This document shows positions 35,289 through 43,966 of a DNA stretch of 64,000 nucleotides, in pieces (the stretch's first letter is position 1; each line of letters opens with the position of its first letter). A model generated the notes under the pieces. It ran no database searches and was not told where the DNA came from. It was given only the letters and a program-made list of their open reading frames with translations. The stretch is taken from contig NZ_JACVQF010000191.1 of assembly GCF_014534645.1 (NCBI RefSeq), positions 1 through 64,000 on the forward strand, read 5' to 3'. The position numbers and the translations under genes are program-made. Source of the DNA: Streptomyces griseicoloratus. Its GTDB lineage: Bacteria > Actinomycetota > Actinomycetes > Streptomycetales > Streptomycetaceae.

Positions 35289-36226
35289 GCGCGGGACACC
35301 TCCTCGCGGAACAGGGACGACACCACGCGCAGGGCGAAGGTCGCGATGATGATCGAGCCGATGACGACCAGGACGCCCGCGGCCGAGGCCAGGCCGTTCT
35401 CGTGGGCCTGGTAGAAGCTCTGGTAGACGGTGTAGGGCAGGTTGGCCGTGCCCAGACCGCCGGACGTGATCGTGAAGACCGCGTCGAAGTTCTGCACGAT
35501 GTAGATCGAGCCCAGCAGCGCGCCCAGTTCCAGGTAGCGGCGCAGGTGCGGGAGGGTGAGGTGGCGGAAGATCTGCCAGTCGCTCGCGCCGTCCACCCGG
35601 GCGGCCTCGATCTGCTGCTGGTCCCGGCTCTGCAGCCCGGCCAGCAGGATGAGCATCATGAACGGCGTCCACTGCCACACCAGGGACGCCTCGACGGCGA
35701 GCAGCGGGGTGTTGGAGATCCAGTCCGGCTGCGGTCCGCCGACGTAGTGCAACAGGCCGTTGAACAGGCCGTACTCGGGGTTGTAGAGCACGTGCTTCCA
35801 CAGCAGGGCCGCCGCCACCGGGACGACCAGGAACGGGGCGATCAGCAGGGTGCGGACCACGCCCCGGCCCTTGAACCGCCGGTCCAGCAGCAGGGCCAGC
35901 GCGAGTCCGAGGACGAGGCTGGCCAGGACCACCGCGACCGTCAGCAGGATGGTCGTCCACACCGACTTGCGCAGGTCGGGGTCGGTGAGGACGTCGCCGT
36001 AGTTGCTGAGGCCGGTGAAGTGGCGGGCGTCCGGGTAGAGGGCGTTCCAGTCGAAGAAGGAGATCACCAGCGTGGCCACGAACGGCAGCTGGGTGACCGC
36101 GATCATGAAGATCAGGGCGGGCAGGAGCGGGGCCCGGGTGGCCCAGGCGCGCAGCCGGGTGGAGGGCGGGCGGGCCGGGCTGCGGACGTCGGGGGCGGCC
36201 ACGGGGGCCGTGGTCGTGGCGGTCAT
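35285..36226 (-). CDS. Sugar/polyol ABC transporter permease (MalF type)
   Basis: A 313-residue membrane protein. A Pro/Ala/Thr-rich cytosolic N-terminus (about 1-30) precedes six helices. The EAA loop is QIEAARVDGASDWQIFRHLTLPHLR. It overlaps the stop of the binding-protein gene by four bases (ATGA), so it is translated in series with it. Confidence 0.9.
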   Translation of the reverse strand: MTATTTAPVAAPDVRSPARPPSTRLRAWATRAPLLPALIFMIAVTQLPFVATLVISFFDWNALYPDARHFTGLSNYGDVLTDPDLRKSVWTTILLTVAVVLASLVLGLALALLLDRRFKGRGVVRTLLIAPFLVVPVAAALLWKHVLYNPEYGLFNGLLHYVGGPQPDWISNTPLLAVEASLVWQWTPFMMLILLAGLQSRDQQQIEAARVDGASDWQIFRHLTLPHLRRYLELGALLGSIYIVQNFDAVFTITSGGLGTANLPYTVYQSFYQAHENGLASAAGVLVVIGSIIIATFALRVVSSLFREEVSRA

Positions 36227-37593
36227 CGTCCCTCGTACTCCTCGGAGATCTTCTCGGCGAGCGCCTGCGATTTCTTCAGGGCCGACTCGACGGACTGGCG
36301 TCCGGCGATGGCCGCGCTGATCTCCTGGGAGACCTTGGTGCCGAGGTCGGTGAACTCGGGGATGCCGACGAACTGGATGCCGGGCGCGGGGCGCGGCTGC
36401 ACGCCGGGGTCGCGCGGCTTGGCGCCCTCGATGGCCTCCCTGGTCATCTCCTGGAAGGCGGCGGCCTCCGCGCGGTAGGCGGGGTTGTCGTACGTCGAGG
36501 CCCGCTTGCCGGCCGGGACGTTGGACCAGCCGATCTCGTCGCCGACCAGTTGCTCGTACTCCTTGCTGGACGCCCAGGAGACGAACTTCCACGCCTTGTC
36601 GGGGTTGCGGGAGGCCTTCTGGATGCCCCAGGCCCAGGTGTAGAGCCAGCCGGAGGAGTCGGTCTTCTCGACGGGGGCCGGCGCGTAGCCGATCTTGCCC
36701 TTGACCGGGGACTTGGCCGACTCCAGGGAGCCCGCCGCGGAGGTGGCGTCGTACCACATGGCGACCTTGCCCTGGGTGAGGTTGTTCAGGCACTCGGCGA
36801 AGCCGGACTGGGCGGCGCCGGACTCGCCGTGCTCGCGGACGAGGTCGACATAGAACTTCGTCGCCTTCTGCCACTCGGGGGAGTCCAGCCGCGCCTTCCA
36901 GTCCTGGTCGAACCAGGTGCCGCCGAAGGTGTTCACGACGGTCGTCAGGGGTGCCATCAGCTCGCCCCAGCCCGGCAGGCCGCGCAGGCAGATGCCCTTC
37001 ATGCCCGGTTCGGCCCCGTCGACCTGTTCGGCGAGCTCGGCCACCTGGGTCCAGGTGGGGTGCTCGGGCATGGTCAGGCCCTTCTTCGCGAAGACGTCCT
37101 TGCGGTACATCAGGAAGGACGACTCGCCGTAGAAGGGCTGGCCGTAGAGCTTGCCGTCGTCGCCGGTGAGGGACTCGCGCATCGGCTTCAGGACGTCCTG
37201 CTCGTCGTAGGCCGGGTCCTTCGCGACGTAGGGGCCCATCTCGTGCAGCCACTCGTTGCGGGCGTAGATGGGGATCTCGTAGTTGGACAGGGTGGCGACG
37301 TCGTACTGGCCGGCCTGGTTGGCGAAGTCCTGGCTGATCTTGTCGCGGACGTCGTTCTCCGGCAGGACGGTGAAGTTCACCTTGATGCCGGTCTCTTTCG
37401 TGAAGTGGTCGGCGGTGAGCTTCTGCAGCTCCACCATCTGCGGGTTGTTGACCATCAGGACGTTGATGGCGTTGCCGCCGGACCCGGCCCCGCCCGCCCC
37501 GACCCAGCAGCCGGAGAGCAGCGGGGCGAGCAGCGTCCCTGCGGCGGCCGCGGCGAGCGTGGCTCGCGGCCTCCGTCGGCTCTGGGTTCGCAT
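36223..37593 (-). CDS. Sugar/polyol-binding lipoprotein
   Basis: A 456-residue extracellular solute-binding protein of the family that binds maltose, polyols and other sugars. The lipobox LLSGC puts the acylated cysteine at 29. The mature part opens NAINVLMVNNPQMVELQKLT and has the usual FYGESSFLMYRKDVFAKKGL lobe motif. Similarity to mannitol/sorbitol-binding proteins, and the downstream sorbitol-type dehydrogenase, make a polyol substrate likely but unproven. It is preceded by the DeoR regulator on the same strand. Confidence 0.88.
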   Translation of the reverse strand: MRTQSRRRPRATLAAAAAGTLLAPLLSGCWVGAGGAGSGGNAINVLMVNNPQMVELQKLTADHFTKETGIKVNFTVLPENDVRDKISQDFANQAGQYDVATLSNYEIPIYARNEWLHEMGPYVAKDPAYDEQDVLKPMRESLTGDDGKLYGQPFYGESSFLMYRKDVFAKKGLTMPEHPTWTQVAELAEQVDGAEPGMKGICLRGLPGWGELMAPLTTVVNTFGGTWFDQDWKARLDSPEWQKATKFYVDLVREHGESGAAQSGFAECLNNLTQGKVAMWYDATSAAGSLESAKSPVKGKIGYAPAPVEKTDSSGWLYTWAWGIQKASRNPDKAWKFVSWASSKEYEQLVGDEIGWSNVPAGKRASTYDNPAYRAEAAAFQEMTREAIEGAKPRDPGVQPRPAPGIQFVGIPEFTDLGTKVSQEISAAIAGRQSVESALKKSQALAEKISEEYEGR

Positions 37594-37675
37594 GGATCGC
37601 TCCTGGACGTATGGGGAGATTACGGGCAGTGCGGGGCCTGGGGGTGCCCTGCGGGTGACGTGAGTCGGATGTGGT

Positions 37676-38446
37676 TCAGACGCGGATGACCTGCGGGCCC
37701 AGCAGGGAGTAGCGGTGGGCCTCGGCCGTGGGGAGCAGGGTGCTGGTGACGATCGCCTCCAGGGCGCCGATCTCCCCGAACCGGCAGAAGCTGACCGCCC
37801 CGAACTTGGTGTGCGTGCCCGCGAACACCGTGCGGCGCGCGGCCCGGATCGCCTGCGCCTTGACCTCGCTGACTGCGGGGTCGGGTGTGGTCAGGCCGTG
37901 TTCGCGGGAGATGCCGTTGGCGCCGATGTACGCCAGGTCGATGACGAACCCGGCCAGCATCTTCGTCGTCCAGTGGTCGACGGTCGCCAGGGTGCCCGGG
38001 CGGACCCGGCCGCCGAGCAGCAGGACGCTGGTGTCGCCGTGCTCGGCGAGGGCGCCGGCGACCGGCAGGGAGGCGGTGACCACGGTCAGCGGCCGGTCCC
38101 GGGGCAGGGCCTCGGCGATGAGCTGAGGGGTGAAGCCCTCGTCGATGAAGACCGTCTCCGCGTCGCCCAGCAGGTCGGCCGCGGCGGCGGCGATCCGGCG
38201 CTTCTCGGGGACGTGGCTGGTGGCGCGGAAGGCGAGCGTCGTCTCGAAGCCGGCGCTCTCCACCGGATAGGCGCCGCCGTGGGTGCGGCGCACCAGACCG
38301 TGGTCCTCCAGGGCGCGCAGATCCCGCCGTACGGTCTCCTTGGCCACGCCCAGTTCGGCCGCGAGCGCGGTGACGTCGACCGAGCCGGTGGCGCGGGCGA
38401 CCCGCACGATCTCGCGCTGGCGTTCTTCCGCCGTCCTCGTGCCCAT
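37676..38446 (-). CDS. DeoR-family sugar regulator
   Basis: A 256-residue DeoR regulator. The N-terminal helix-turn-helix (ERQREIVRVARATGSVDVTALAAELGVAKETVRRDL type) spans about 8-60, with the family signature VRRTHGGA. The C-terminal domain binds a phosphorylated sugar (VFIDEGFTPQLIAEAL, VLLLGGRVRPGTL, IGANGIS). The ATG at 38446 has AGGCAGG nine bases upstream; GTG at 38464 is the alternative. It is first in line with the ABC operon, 82 bases upstream, and likely represses it until the sugar phosphate appears. Confidence 0.85.
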   Translation of the reverse strand: MGTRTAEERQREIVRVARATGSVDVTALAAELGVAKETVRRDLRALEDHGLVRRTHGGAYPVESAGFETTLAFRATSHVPEKRRIAAAAADLLGDAETVFIDEGFTPQLIAEALPRDRPLTVVTASLPVAGALAEHGDTSVLLLGGRVRPGTLATVDHWTTKMLAGFVIDLAYIGANGISREHGLTTPDPAVSEVKAQAIRAARRTVFAGTHTKFGAVSFCRFGEIGALEAIVTSTLLPTAEAHRYSLLGPQVIRV

Positions 38447-38653
38447 GCCGAACACCTGCCTCACCGCCTCGTTGCCCGTTCGGGCCCGGTGGGGCCCTTG
38501 GGGGAAGTTCTACAGCGGCCGTGCGGCACTGACCAGGTCTGTTGCGGGCCCGATGCTGCCCGCTTGTGCCCGCTTCGCGCGCCGGGTGCCCGTCGCGGAC
38601 CTGGGCGGCAGCGGGGCGGGAGGTGGGAACGGGCAGCGTGGATGCCCGCATGC

Positions 38654-38690
38654 GAGGGCGGGCGGGCCCGTTCGGTGCCCGCCCGCCCTC
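38654..38690 (-). terminator. Terminator after uronate dehydrogenase
   Basis: A perfect 14-base stem (38654-38667 with 38677-38690, GAGGGCGGGCGGGC type) with a nine-base loop, 20 bases beyond the udh stop. Confidence 0.85.
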
Positions 38691-38709
38691 TCGCGGCGAC
38701 GACTTCCGG

Positions 38710-39519
38710 TCAGTACGGCCAGATCGGCGGGTCGGTCACGAAGTGCCCGCCCAGGCGGGCGTGGGCCGGGTTGTCCGGGTCGAGTTCGCCCTGTTCGGCG
38801 ATGAGCTTCGCGGCGTACGGCTCGGAGTCGTCCTGGGGGTCGTAGCCGAGGGCCCGCGCGGAGGTGAGGTCCCACCACAGGCGGGTGTTGGCGGAGGAGC
38901 CGTGGACGACGGTGTGGCCGACGTTCTCGGCGGTCAGGGCGGCGTGGAAGAGGCGGGCGCCGTCGGCGGGGCTCATCCACACCGAGAGCATGCGCACGCT
39001 GGTCGGCTCCGGGAAGCAGGAGCCGATGCGGACCGAGACGGTCTCCATGCCGTGTTTGTCCCAGTAGAACTGGGCGAGGTCCTCGCCGAAGGACTTGGAC
39101 AGGCCGTAGAAGGTGTCCGGGCGGCGCGGGGTGTCCACGGGGATGAGGGGGTCGTCGCCCTGCGGGCGCGGGGTGTAGCCGACGGCGTGGTTGGAGGAGG
39201 CGAAGACGATGCGTCCGACGCCCTCCTCGCGGGCGGCCTCGTAGACGTTGTACGTGCCTTCGATGTTGGCCTTCAGGATCTTCTCGAAGGGGGCTTCCAG
39301 GGAGATGCCCGCGAGGTGGACGATCGCGTCGACGCCCCGGACCGCCTCGCGCACGGCGTCCCTGTCGGCGAGGTCGCCGACGATCGCGTCCGGTTCGCCC
39401 TCTGTCGGGCGCAGGTCGAACAGGCGCAGGTCGTAGCCGTAGCCGGGGAGCAGGTCCCGCATGAGGGTGCCGAGGCCGCCGGCGGCGCCGGTGAGCAGGA
39501 CGGTGCGGGGAGCGGGCAT
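38710..39519 (-). CDS. udh: Uronate dehydrogenase
   Basis: Short-chain dehydrogenase that oxidises D-galacturonate or D-glucuronate to the aldaro-lactone with NAD, opening the oxidative uronate pathway. It has 269 residues, the family length. The Rossmann motif TGAAGGLG is at 10-17. ASSNHAVGY (107-115) and Y138-x3-K142 (YGLSK) form the catalytic site. VRIGSCFPEPTSVRMLSVW and GGHFVTDPP near the C-terminus are hallmark Udh segments absent from general epimerases. The ATG has AGGAG nine bases upstream. It is divergent from kdgD with a matched promoter. Confidence 0.9.
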   Translation of the reverse strand: MPAPRTVLLTGAAGGLGTLMRDLLPGYGYDLRLFDLRPTEGEPDAIVGDLADRDAVREAVRGVDAIVHLAGISLEAPFEKILKANIEGTYNVYEAAREEGVGRIVFASSNHAVGYTPRPQGDDPLIPVDTPRRPDTFYGLSKSFGEDLAQFYWDKHGMETVSVRIGSCFPEPTSVRMLSVWMSPADGARLFHAALTAENVGHTVVHGSSANTRLWWDLTSARALGYDPQDDSEPYAAKLIAEQGELDPDNPAHARLGGHFVTDPPIWPY

Positions 39520-39573
39520 CCTCGGGACTCCTAGGTCTCCTTGAACCGACGGCCGTGTGTATGGGCGCACGGC

Positions 39574-39699
39574 GTTCATATGCGTGGACACGCTAAGAGT
39601 CCCGACTTCAGGCGTCAAGGGCTGCCTGCTTGACGGCCCCTCGGGGGCGGCTTAGCGTGGCTGCGTTCAGAAACATGGACGCAAAACACAAATATGGAC
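39574..39699. promoter_or_regulatory. Back-to-back udh/kdgD promoters with twin operators
   Basis: Both strands carry the same promoter, TTGACG-17-TAGCGT. For kdgD it lies at 39630-39635 and 39653-39658. For udh (minus strand) it lies at 39613-39618 and 39590-39595. Near each expected start is GTTCA-N6-TGGAC (39574-39589 and 39665-39680), an imperfect dyad. One regulator probably represses both genes from these sites; it is not obvious which. Confidence 0.7.
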
Positions 39700-39717
39700 T
39701 CGGAATCGGGAGTGCCC

Positions 39718-40662
39718 GTGACCTCAGCCCCTCTCGCCGCTCGACTCGACTTCTCCAGCGGGCCGCTGTTCTTCCCCGTCACGGCCTACGGACCGGGCGG
39801 CGAGGTCGACCTCGACGTCCACCGCGCGCATGTGCGCCGCGGGGTCGAGGCCGGAGCCGCCGCCGTGTTCGCCTGCTGCGGCACCGGGGAGTTCCACGCG
39901 CTCACCCCCGAGGAGTTCCAGGAGTGCGTACGGGTCGCCGTGGAGGAGACGGCCGGGCGCGTGCCCGTCGTGGCCGGCGCGGGCTACGGCACCGCGCTCG
40001 CCGTCCGCTACGCGCGCCTCGCCGAGGAGGCCGGGGCCGACGGGCTGCTCGCCATGCCGCCGTATCTGGTGGTCCCCGGACAGGAGGGGCTGGTGCGCCA
40101 CTACCGGGAAGTGGCCGCGGCGACCTCCCTGCCCGTGATCGTCTACCAGCGCGACAACGCGGTGTTCACCCCCGCGAGCGTGGTCGAACTGGCCCGCACG
40201 GACGGCGTCATCGGCCTCAAGGACGGGCTCGGCGACCTCGACCTCATGCAGCGCATCGTCAGCGCGGTGCGCACCGAGGCCCCCGGCGACTTCCTCTACT
40301 TCAACGGGCTGCCCACCGCCGAGCAGACCCAGCTCGCCTACCGCGCGCTCGGCATCACGCTCTACTCCTCCGCCGTGTTCTGCTTCGCCCCCGAGATCGC
40401 CCTCGCCTTCCACCGCGCGCTCCGCACGGGCGACGAGACCACCGCGCACCGCCTGCTGGACGGCTTCTACCGGCCGTTCGCCGAACTGCGTGCCCAGGGC
40501 CGCGGATACGCCGTCGCCCTGGTCAAGGCCGGCGTACGGCTGCGCGGGCTGGACGTGGGCGAGGTGCGGCCCCCGCTGCAGGAGCCGGCCGCGGACCATG
40601 TGAAGCAGCTCGCTCAGCTGATCGAGCAGGGTTACGCGCTGATCGACGAGGAGGCCCGGTGA
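39718..40662 (+). CDS. kdgD: 5-dehydro-4-deoxyglucarate dehydratase
   Basis: DapA-fold enzyme that dehydrates and decarboxylates 5-keto-4-deoxyglucarate to 2-oxoglutarate semialdehyde. It has 314 residues. FFPVTAY opens the barrel, GTGEFHALTPEEF is at 55-67, AGAGYGTALAVRYA at 86-99, Y143 in IVYQRDNAVF, and the Schiff-base lysine K168 in VIGLKDGLGD. These are KdgD rather than DapA signatures. GTG 39718 was chosen for GGGAG six bases upstream; ATG 39694 and GTG 39712 are alternatives. It is coupled to the next gene by GTGA. Confidence 0.9.
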   Translation: MTSAPLAARLDFSSGPLFFPVTAYGPGGEVDLDVHRAHVRRGVEAGAAAVFACCGTGEFHALTPEEFQECVRVAVEETAGRVPVVAGAGYGTALAVRYARLAEEAGADGLLAMPPYLVVPGQEGLVRHYREVAAATSLPVIVYQRDNAVFTPASVVELARTDGVIGLKDGLGDLDLMQRIVSAVRTEAPGDFLYFNGLPTAEQTQLAYRALGITLYSSAVFCFAPEIALAFHRALRTGDETTAHRLLDGFYRPFAELRAQGRGYAVALVKAGVRLRGLDVGEVRPPLQEPAADHVKQLAQLIEQGYALIDEEAR

Positions 40663-41822
40663 AGGCATCGGCGTTCGTCTACCCCTGGGACGTCAACGGG
40701 GACCCGGGAGCGGCACGGTTCATCGCCGGCACCGGGGTGCGGCAGGTGACGCTCGCCGCCGCGTACCACTCCACCCGCGCCCTCACCCCCCGCCACCCGC
40801 GCCACCGCGTGGTGACCGCCGAGCACGCCGCCGTCCTCTACCCGCCGGACGGCCGCTGGGAGGGACGCGCGATCCGTCCGTACGCGGCCGGCGACTGGGC
40901 CCCCGGCGACGCCTACGGGGAAGCGGCCGCGACGCTCGCGGACGCCGGTCTGGAGGTGCACACCTGGGTGGTGCTCGCCCACAACTCCCGGCTGGGCGCC
41001 GAGCAGCCGCACACGTCCGTCGTCAACGCCTACGGCGACCGCTACCCGTGGGCGCCCTGCATCGCGCAGCCGGCCACGCGCGCGTACCTCGTCGACCTCG
41101 CCGCCGAGGCGGCGGTGCGGCCCGGGGCGCACGGCACCGAGCTGGAGTCCCTCGGCTGGTACGGGCTGGCGCATCTGCACGCCCACGACAAGACCGGGGG
41201 AGTCGGCCTCGGGGACGCCGGGCAGTACCTGATGTCGCTGTGCTTCTGCGCCGACTGCCGGGACGGGTACGGCAGGCAGGGCCTGGACGCCGACGAACTG
41301 GTGGCCGCCGTACGGGGTGCGCTGGAGCCGGTGTGGCGGGGGGCGCCGTCCGACGGGGGATGGGCGGGCGTGGAGAAGCTGCTCGGCGAGGCCACGGCGA
41401 ACGCCACGCGCGCGTGGCGCGACGGCACCGCCCGCTCGCTCCAGGAGGCGGCCGTCGGGGCCGTCCGGGCCGCGGCGCCCGAGGGCTTCCAGATCCTGCT
41501 GCACGCCGACCCGGTGTCGTACCACTGCGGCGCCAACGCCGGCGTCGACCCCGCCCACATCCTGTCCGTCGCGGACGGCGTGGTGGTGCCCTGCACCGGC
41601 GGTGCGGGACTGCTCACGCCGTTCGCCGAGCGGCGCCGCGCCGGCACCGTCCTCGCCGCCAACTTCACCGTGGTCGCCGGCATGGGCGGCAGCCCCGCCA
41701 CGCTCGCCGCGGACGCCGCCCGCGCCCGCGACCTGGGCGCCACGGAACTGCGCCTCTACCACGCCGGCCTGGCGCCGGACGCCGACCTGGAGGCTGTGCG
41801 CTCGGCACTCGGAGGGTTGTGA
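40659..41822 (+). CDS. Unrecognised protein in the kdgD operon, possible TIM barrel
   Basis: A 387-residue cytosolic protein with a GTG start overlapping the kdgD stop, so it is cotranslated with a uronate catabolic enzyme. The pattern of strands (VRQVTLAAAYHS, VHTWVVLAHNSRL, ELESLGWYGLAHLHAHDK, FQILLHADPVSYHC, DGVVVPCTGGAG, TELRLYHAGLA) reads like a TIM barrel with conserved histidine and acid residues, and there is a CxxC pair in CFCADC near 200. It may be a glycoside-hydrolase-like or isomerase-like enzyme for oligouronides. I cannot name the family. Confidence 0.7.
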   Translation: MKASAFVYPWDVNGDPGAARFIAGTGVRQVTLAAAYHSTRALTPRHPRHRVVTAEHAAVLYPPDGRWEGRAIRPYAAGDWAPGDAYGEAAATLADAGLEVHTWVVLAHNSRLGAEQPHTSVVNAYGDRYPWAPCIAQPATRAYLVDLAAEAAVRPGAHGTELESLGWYGLAHLHAHDKTGGVGLGDAGQYLMSLCFCADCRDGYGRQGLDADELVAAVRGALEPVWRGAPSDGGWAGVEKLLGEATANATRAWRDGTARSLQEAAVGAVRAAAPEGFQILLHADPVSYHCGANAGVDPAHILSVADGVVVPCTGGAGLLTPFAERRRAGTVLAANFTVVAGMGGSPATLAADAARARDLGATELRLYHAGLAPDADLEAVRSALGGL

Positions 41823-41836
41823 TCCGGCAGTGCCGT

Positions 41837-43078
41837 TCACGGCCGGTCGGTGCCGGAGGGTGGGGCGGGGGTGGGGGGATCGGTGGTCGGCGGGTGGTGG
41901 GCGAGCGGGGTTGCCGTTGCCAGCAGGGTGAGGCCGAGGGCGGGCAGCAGTAGCCGGACGTCGGTCAGTTCGACCAGGGCCGCGCCCAGGGCCAGCCCGA
42001 GCACGTTCGGCGTGAACACCAGGGAGTTGGCCGTGGCCGTGACCCGGCCCAGCAGCGCCTCCGGCGTCTCGTGCTGCACGGCGGTGAGGGAGGCGATCAG
42101 CACCGCGGGCAGCCCCGCGCCGATCGCCGCGCTGGTCACCAGGGCCACCGCGTCGTGCGGGACGGCGCGCACCGCCACCGCCACCGCCAGCAGGGCGATG
42201 CCGCACGCCGCGAACCGGCGCCCGCCCAGCCGCCGCAGCGCCGGCCCGGCCAGCAGCCCGACCGCCACCGAACCGGCGCCCTGCACGGCGTACAGCACAC
42301 CGGCGTACGCCGGGGAGCGCCCGAGGGCGTCGACGACGGCGTAGGCCGTGGCGCCGTTGACGCCCGCGCACAGCATCGTCAGCCCGCCCGCGAGGACGAG
42401 CGGGCGCAGCCGGGGATGCGCCCACAGGAACCGGGCCCCCTCGGCCGTCTGCCGCCGCCAGTTGGCCGCGGGCCGCTCCGGCCTGCCCTCGCGCACCCGA
42501 AGCGCGGCGTACAGACCCGTGGCCAGCACGAACGTCGCCGCGTCGAGCAGCGCCACGCTCGGGCCGCCGTACGCGGCGTACAGTCCCGCCCCGGCCAGCG
42601 GGGCGAGCAGTTTCATGCCCTCGGTGGCGGTCATGCGCAGCCCGTTGAAGTCACCGAGGAGGTCCCTGCCGACGGCGGAGGCGACGAGCGCCGACTCGGC
42701 CGCGTCGTGGACGACGCCCGCGGCGCCGTACACGAACAGCACCCCGAACAGCAGCCAGGGGCCGCCCCGGGAGCCGGCGGCGAAGAGGCCGAGCAGGAGG
42801 GCGGCGAGCACCAGGTTCGTGGCGATCAGCAGGGGTTTGCGGCGGACGCGGTCGGCGAGCGTGCCCAGCGCCGGACCGGCCAGCGTCGGCGCCCACATGG
42901 CGAGCATGCACAGCGCGGCCAGCCCGTCGGAACCCGTCAGGTCCTTCACCCACACGCCGGACGCCAGCCACAGCGCGGAGGTGCCGAAGCCGGAGACCAC
43001 CACCCCGGCGAGATACAGGCCCGCGTTGCGGTCGCGCAGGACGCGCACCACGGCCCAGGTCGTCTTCCTCGTCGTCAT
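41837..43078 (-). CDS. Major facilitator superfamily transporter
   Basis: A 413-residue membrane protein with about 12 helices and the MFS loop motif GTLADRVRRKPLLI between helices 2 and 3. It resembles the MFS_3/enterobactin-exporter-like group of actinobacterial efflux proteins. The C-terminus is a Pro/Thr-rich tail. It converges with the kdgD operon (14-base gap). The substrate is unknown and need not concern pectin. Confidence 0.85.
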   Translation of the reverse strand: MTTRKTTWAVVRVLRDRNAGLYLAGVVVSGFGTSALWLASGVWVKDLTGSDGLAALCMLAMWAPTLAGPALGTLADRVRRKPLLIATNLVLAALLLGLFAAGSRGGPWLLFGVLFVYGAAGVVHDAAESALVASAVGRDLLGDFNGLRMTATEGMKLLAPLAGAGLYAAYGGPSVALLDAATFVLATGLYAALRVREGRPERPAANWRRQTAEGARFLWAHPRLRPLVLAGGLTMLCAGVNGATAYAVVDALGRSPAYAGVLYAVQGAGSVAVGLLAGPALRRLGGRRFAACGIALLAVAVAVRAVPHDAVALVTSAAIGAGLPAVLIASLTAVQHETPEALLGRVTATANSLVFTPNVLGLALGAALVELTDVRLLLPALGLTLLATATPLAHHPPTTDPPTPAPPSGTDRP

Positions 43079-43123
43079 GCCTGGTCATCGTGGGTCTAAG
43101 GGGCCCAGGCCGGCATCGGGAAG

Positions 43124-43136
43124 GTGCCTTAGGCAC
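43124..43136. promoter_or_regulatory. Odd palindrome between MFS and DinB-like genes
   Basis: GTGCCT-T-AGGCAC, a perfect 13-base dyad in the 138-base divergent gap. It could be an operator; no regulator is encoded beside it. Confidence 0.35.
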
Positions 43137-43216
43137 GGGACGGGCGGCCGATGAGTTCCAGCGGCCCGGTCGGTCCACCTCCTGAGGGAGCACCGCATCC
43201 GAGAGAGGAGCAGCCC

Positions 43217-43819
43217 ATGACAGCCGACACCACCGCCCTCGACCTCGGGCCGCAGGCCCGGATCGTGGCGCGTCTCGCGCAGGGCGTGAGCGACGGGCAG
43301 CTCACGGACCCGACACCGTGTCCGGACCTGGCGGTCCGCAACCTCCTCGGGCATCTGACCGGCCTGGTCGTCGCCTTCCGGGACGCCGGGCGCAAGGACC
43401 TCGGCGTCACGACCGACACCAGCCCCGACGCCGCCGTGCCGGACATCGGGCCCGGCTGGCGCGAGGAACTGCCCGCGGTGCTCGGCGACCTCGCCGAGGC
43501 CTGGCGCGACCCGGCGGCCTGGACCGGCACGACCCGGGCCGGCGGCGTCGGCCTGACCGGTGCGGTCGCCGGTGCCGTCGCGGCCGACGAACTGGTGATC
43601 CACGGCTGGGACCTGGCCCGGGCGACCGGCCAGGAGTACACGCCCGACCCCGCCGCGCTCCGCGTGTCGTACGACCTCCTCGCCGCCGCGGCCGAGGAGC
43701 CCGACCGCGACGGTGGCGGCCTCTTCGGCCCCGTCGTCCCGGTCCCGGCCGACGCGCCGCTGCTGGACCGCGCGCTCGGCCTGAGCGGACGGGACCCGGC
43801 CTGGGCGCCACCCGCCTGA
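43217..43819 (+). CDS. TIGR03086-type (mycothiol-dependent/DinB-like) protein
   Basis: A 200-residue protein of the actinobacterial TIGR03083/TIGR03086 group related to mycothiol-dependent maleylpyruvate isomerase and DinB. The N-terminal helices carry DLAVRNLLGHLTGLV with its metal-site histidine. The second and third helices include AADELVIHGWDLARATG, holding the remaining histidine and acid. The ATG at 43217 has GAGAGGAG upstream. The biochemical role of most members is unknown; a mycothiol-linked transferase is likely. Confidence 0.75.
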   Translation: MTADTTALDLGPQARIVARLAQGVSDGQLTDPTPCPDLAVRNLLGHLTGLVVAFRDAGRKDLGVTTDTSPDAAVPDIGPGWREELPAVLGDLAEAWRDPAAWTGTTRAGGVGLTGAVAGAVAADELVIHGWDLARATGQEYTPDPAALRVSYDLLAAAAEEPDRDGGGLFGPVVPVPADAPLLDRALGLSGRDPAWAPPA

Positions 43820-43902
43820 CGCCCGTAATCCCAACTTCCTTTGTCAGAAGCATTGACGAAACACCGCGCCACTCCTAGTTTCAACGCGTCGTACTTCGTA
43901 CG

Positions 43903-43954
43903 TCATATATGAGACGCGATACGCGAGATCAGATACGCGATCCGACGCGAGATC
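43903..43954 (+). promoter_or_regulatory. Repeat-rich operator region of the GntR operon
   Basis: A perfect palindrome TCATATATGA (43903-43912) is followed by GATACGCGA twice (43918-43926, 43932-43940) and ACGCGAGATC twice (43921-43930, 43945-43954). These lie just before the GntR start at 43967. The palindrome resembles FCD-type GntR operators and is likely the autoregulatory site. Confidence 0.5.
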
Positions 43955-43966
43955 CGAGAGGCGCGC

